Positions 63,807 to 64,000 of a stretch of DNA of 64,000 bases are shown piece after piece. A program made the position numbers and the translations under genes. Under the pieces are notes generated by a model. That model did no database searches and was not told the DNA's origin. It saw nothing but the letters and a program-made list of their open reading frames with translations. Source of the DNA: Rhodovulum steppense (GTDB taxonomy: Bacteria; Pseudomonadota; Alphaproteobacteria; Rhodobacterales; Rhodobacteraceae); contig NZ_SLVM01000004.1 in the NCBI RefSeq assembly GCF_004339675.1, positions 1 through 64,000 on the forward strand, given 5' to 3'. Each line of letters opens with the position of its first letter. Position 1 is the first letter of the stretch.

Positions 63807-64000
63807 TCAGCCCCGCCTGCGCCGCCGGGGACGGTCGGGGGCGTCGGTCTCGCCCGAACCGTCCGAGGCCGAGGAAAAGCCGCCCATCCGCGCGGTGATC
63901 TCATCCAGCGTGGGACGCGGGCCGGGCGGACGGGTTTCCAGCGCGGCGCGCATGGCCCGCAGGTGGTCGGGCGTGGTGCCGCAGCAGCCGCCGATGATCC
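63807..64000 (-). CDS. Homocysteine S-methyltransferase (betaine/BmtA-type), 3' end
   Basis: Partial: the last 63 residues, the gene continues past the window edge. It begins with [20 protein letters not shown], where GGCCGTTP carries two of the zinc-binding cysteines of homocysteine S-methyltransferases. The tail has [20 protein letters not shown] and a basic end (RPRRRRRG). This tail is typical of Rhodobacterales betaine-homocysteine methyltransferases, from memory. Confidence 0.85.
   Translation of the reverse strand, partial: IIGGCCGTTPDHLRAMRAALETRPPGPRPTLDEITARMGGFSSASDGSGETDAPDRPRRRRRG

Overview
The window is about 64 kb of very GC-rich, densely coded DNA from an alphaproteobacterium, most likely a member of the Rhodobacterales (Rhodobacteraceae/Paracoccaceae); the genus cannot be fixed from sequence alone. 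Supporting marks are two VPLPA-CTERM proteins, a GTTC-N7-GTTC SOS box before uvrA, a GTA-type endolysin/holin pair, the valine-catabolic gene set, and the grx4-bolA-purL arrangement. No rRNA, tRNA, insertion sequence or CRISPR array was seen. REGION 1 (about 0.2-33.3 kb) is a complete type VI secretion (T6SS) island. All 13 core genes are present: tssA, B, C, D(hcp), E, F, G, J, K, L and M read leftward, clpV(tssH) and vgrG(tssI) rightward. It also carries a full threonine-phosphorylation control set (PpkA kinase, PP2C phosphatase, FHA protein, TagF). The left edge holds an OmpA-like protein and a rightward unit of phosphatase, membrane-anchored M15 peptidase, an unusual DotU-like/IcmF-C chimera without a GTPase domain, and VgrG. 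The right edge is an effector-loading module behind clpV: a DUF2169 protein, a ketosynthase-fold protein without catalytic residues, a PAAR-like (DUF4150) protein with a C-terminal HNH-type toxin, and an acidic candidate immunity protein. Two small convergent genes follow: a TIGR02270-like N-terminal fragment and a DUF6484 'mini-spike'. REGION 2 (33.4-47.2 kb) is core metabolism and repair: rhodanese, uvrA, patatin-like phospholipase, a secreted small protein, two DUF2892 membrane proteins and a Crp-like regulator coupled to a valine/isobutyryl-CoA operon (acyl-CoA dehydrogenase, HIBCH, mmsB). A YbdK-type ligase and two VPLPA-CTERM proteins follow, then mmsA facing a LysR regulator. REGION 3 (47.3-64 kb) is housekeeping: CBS protein, coaD, zapA with a coiled-coil partner, monothiol glutaredoxin, BolA, purL, a lytic transglycosylase, a LysR gene opposite a fused indolepyruvate:ferredoxin oxidoreductase, murI, argC and ccmE. 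It ends with an endolysin-holin-small membrane protein cassette of the kind that releases gene transfer agents, and the 3' end of a homocysteine methyltransferase gene. The most unusual material is in the T6SS island: the GTPase-less TssL/TssM chimera with its peptidase and phosphatase partners, the pseudo-ketosynthase, the HNH effector/immunity pair, and the free-standing mini-VgrG.
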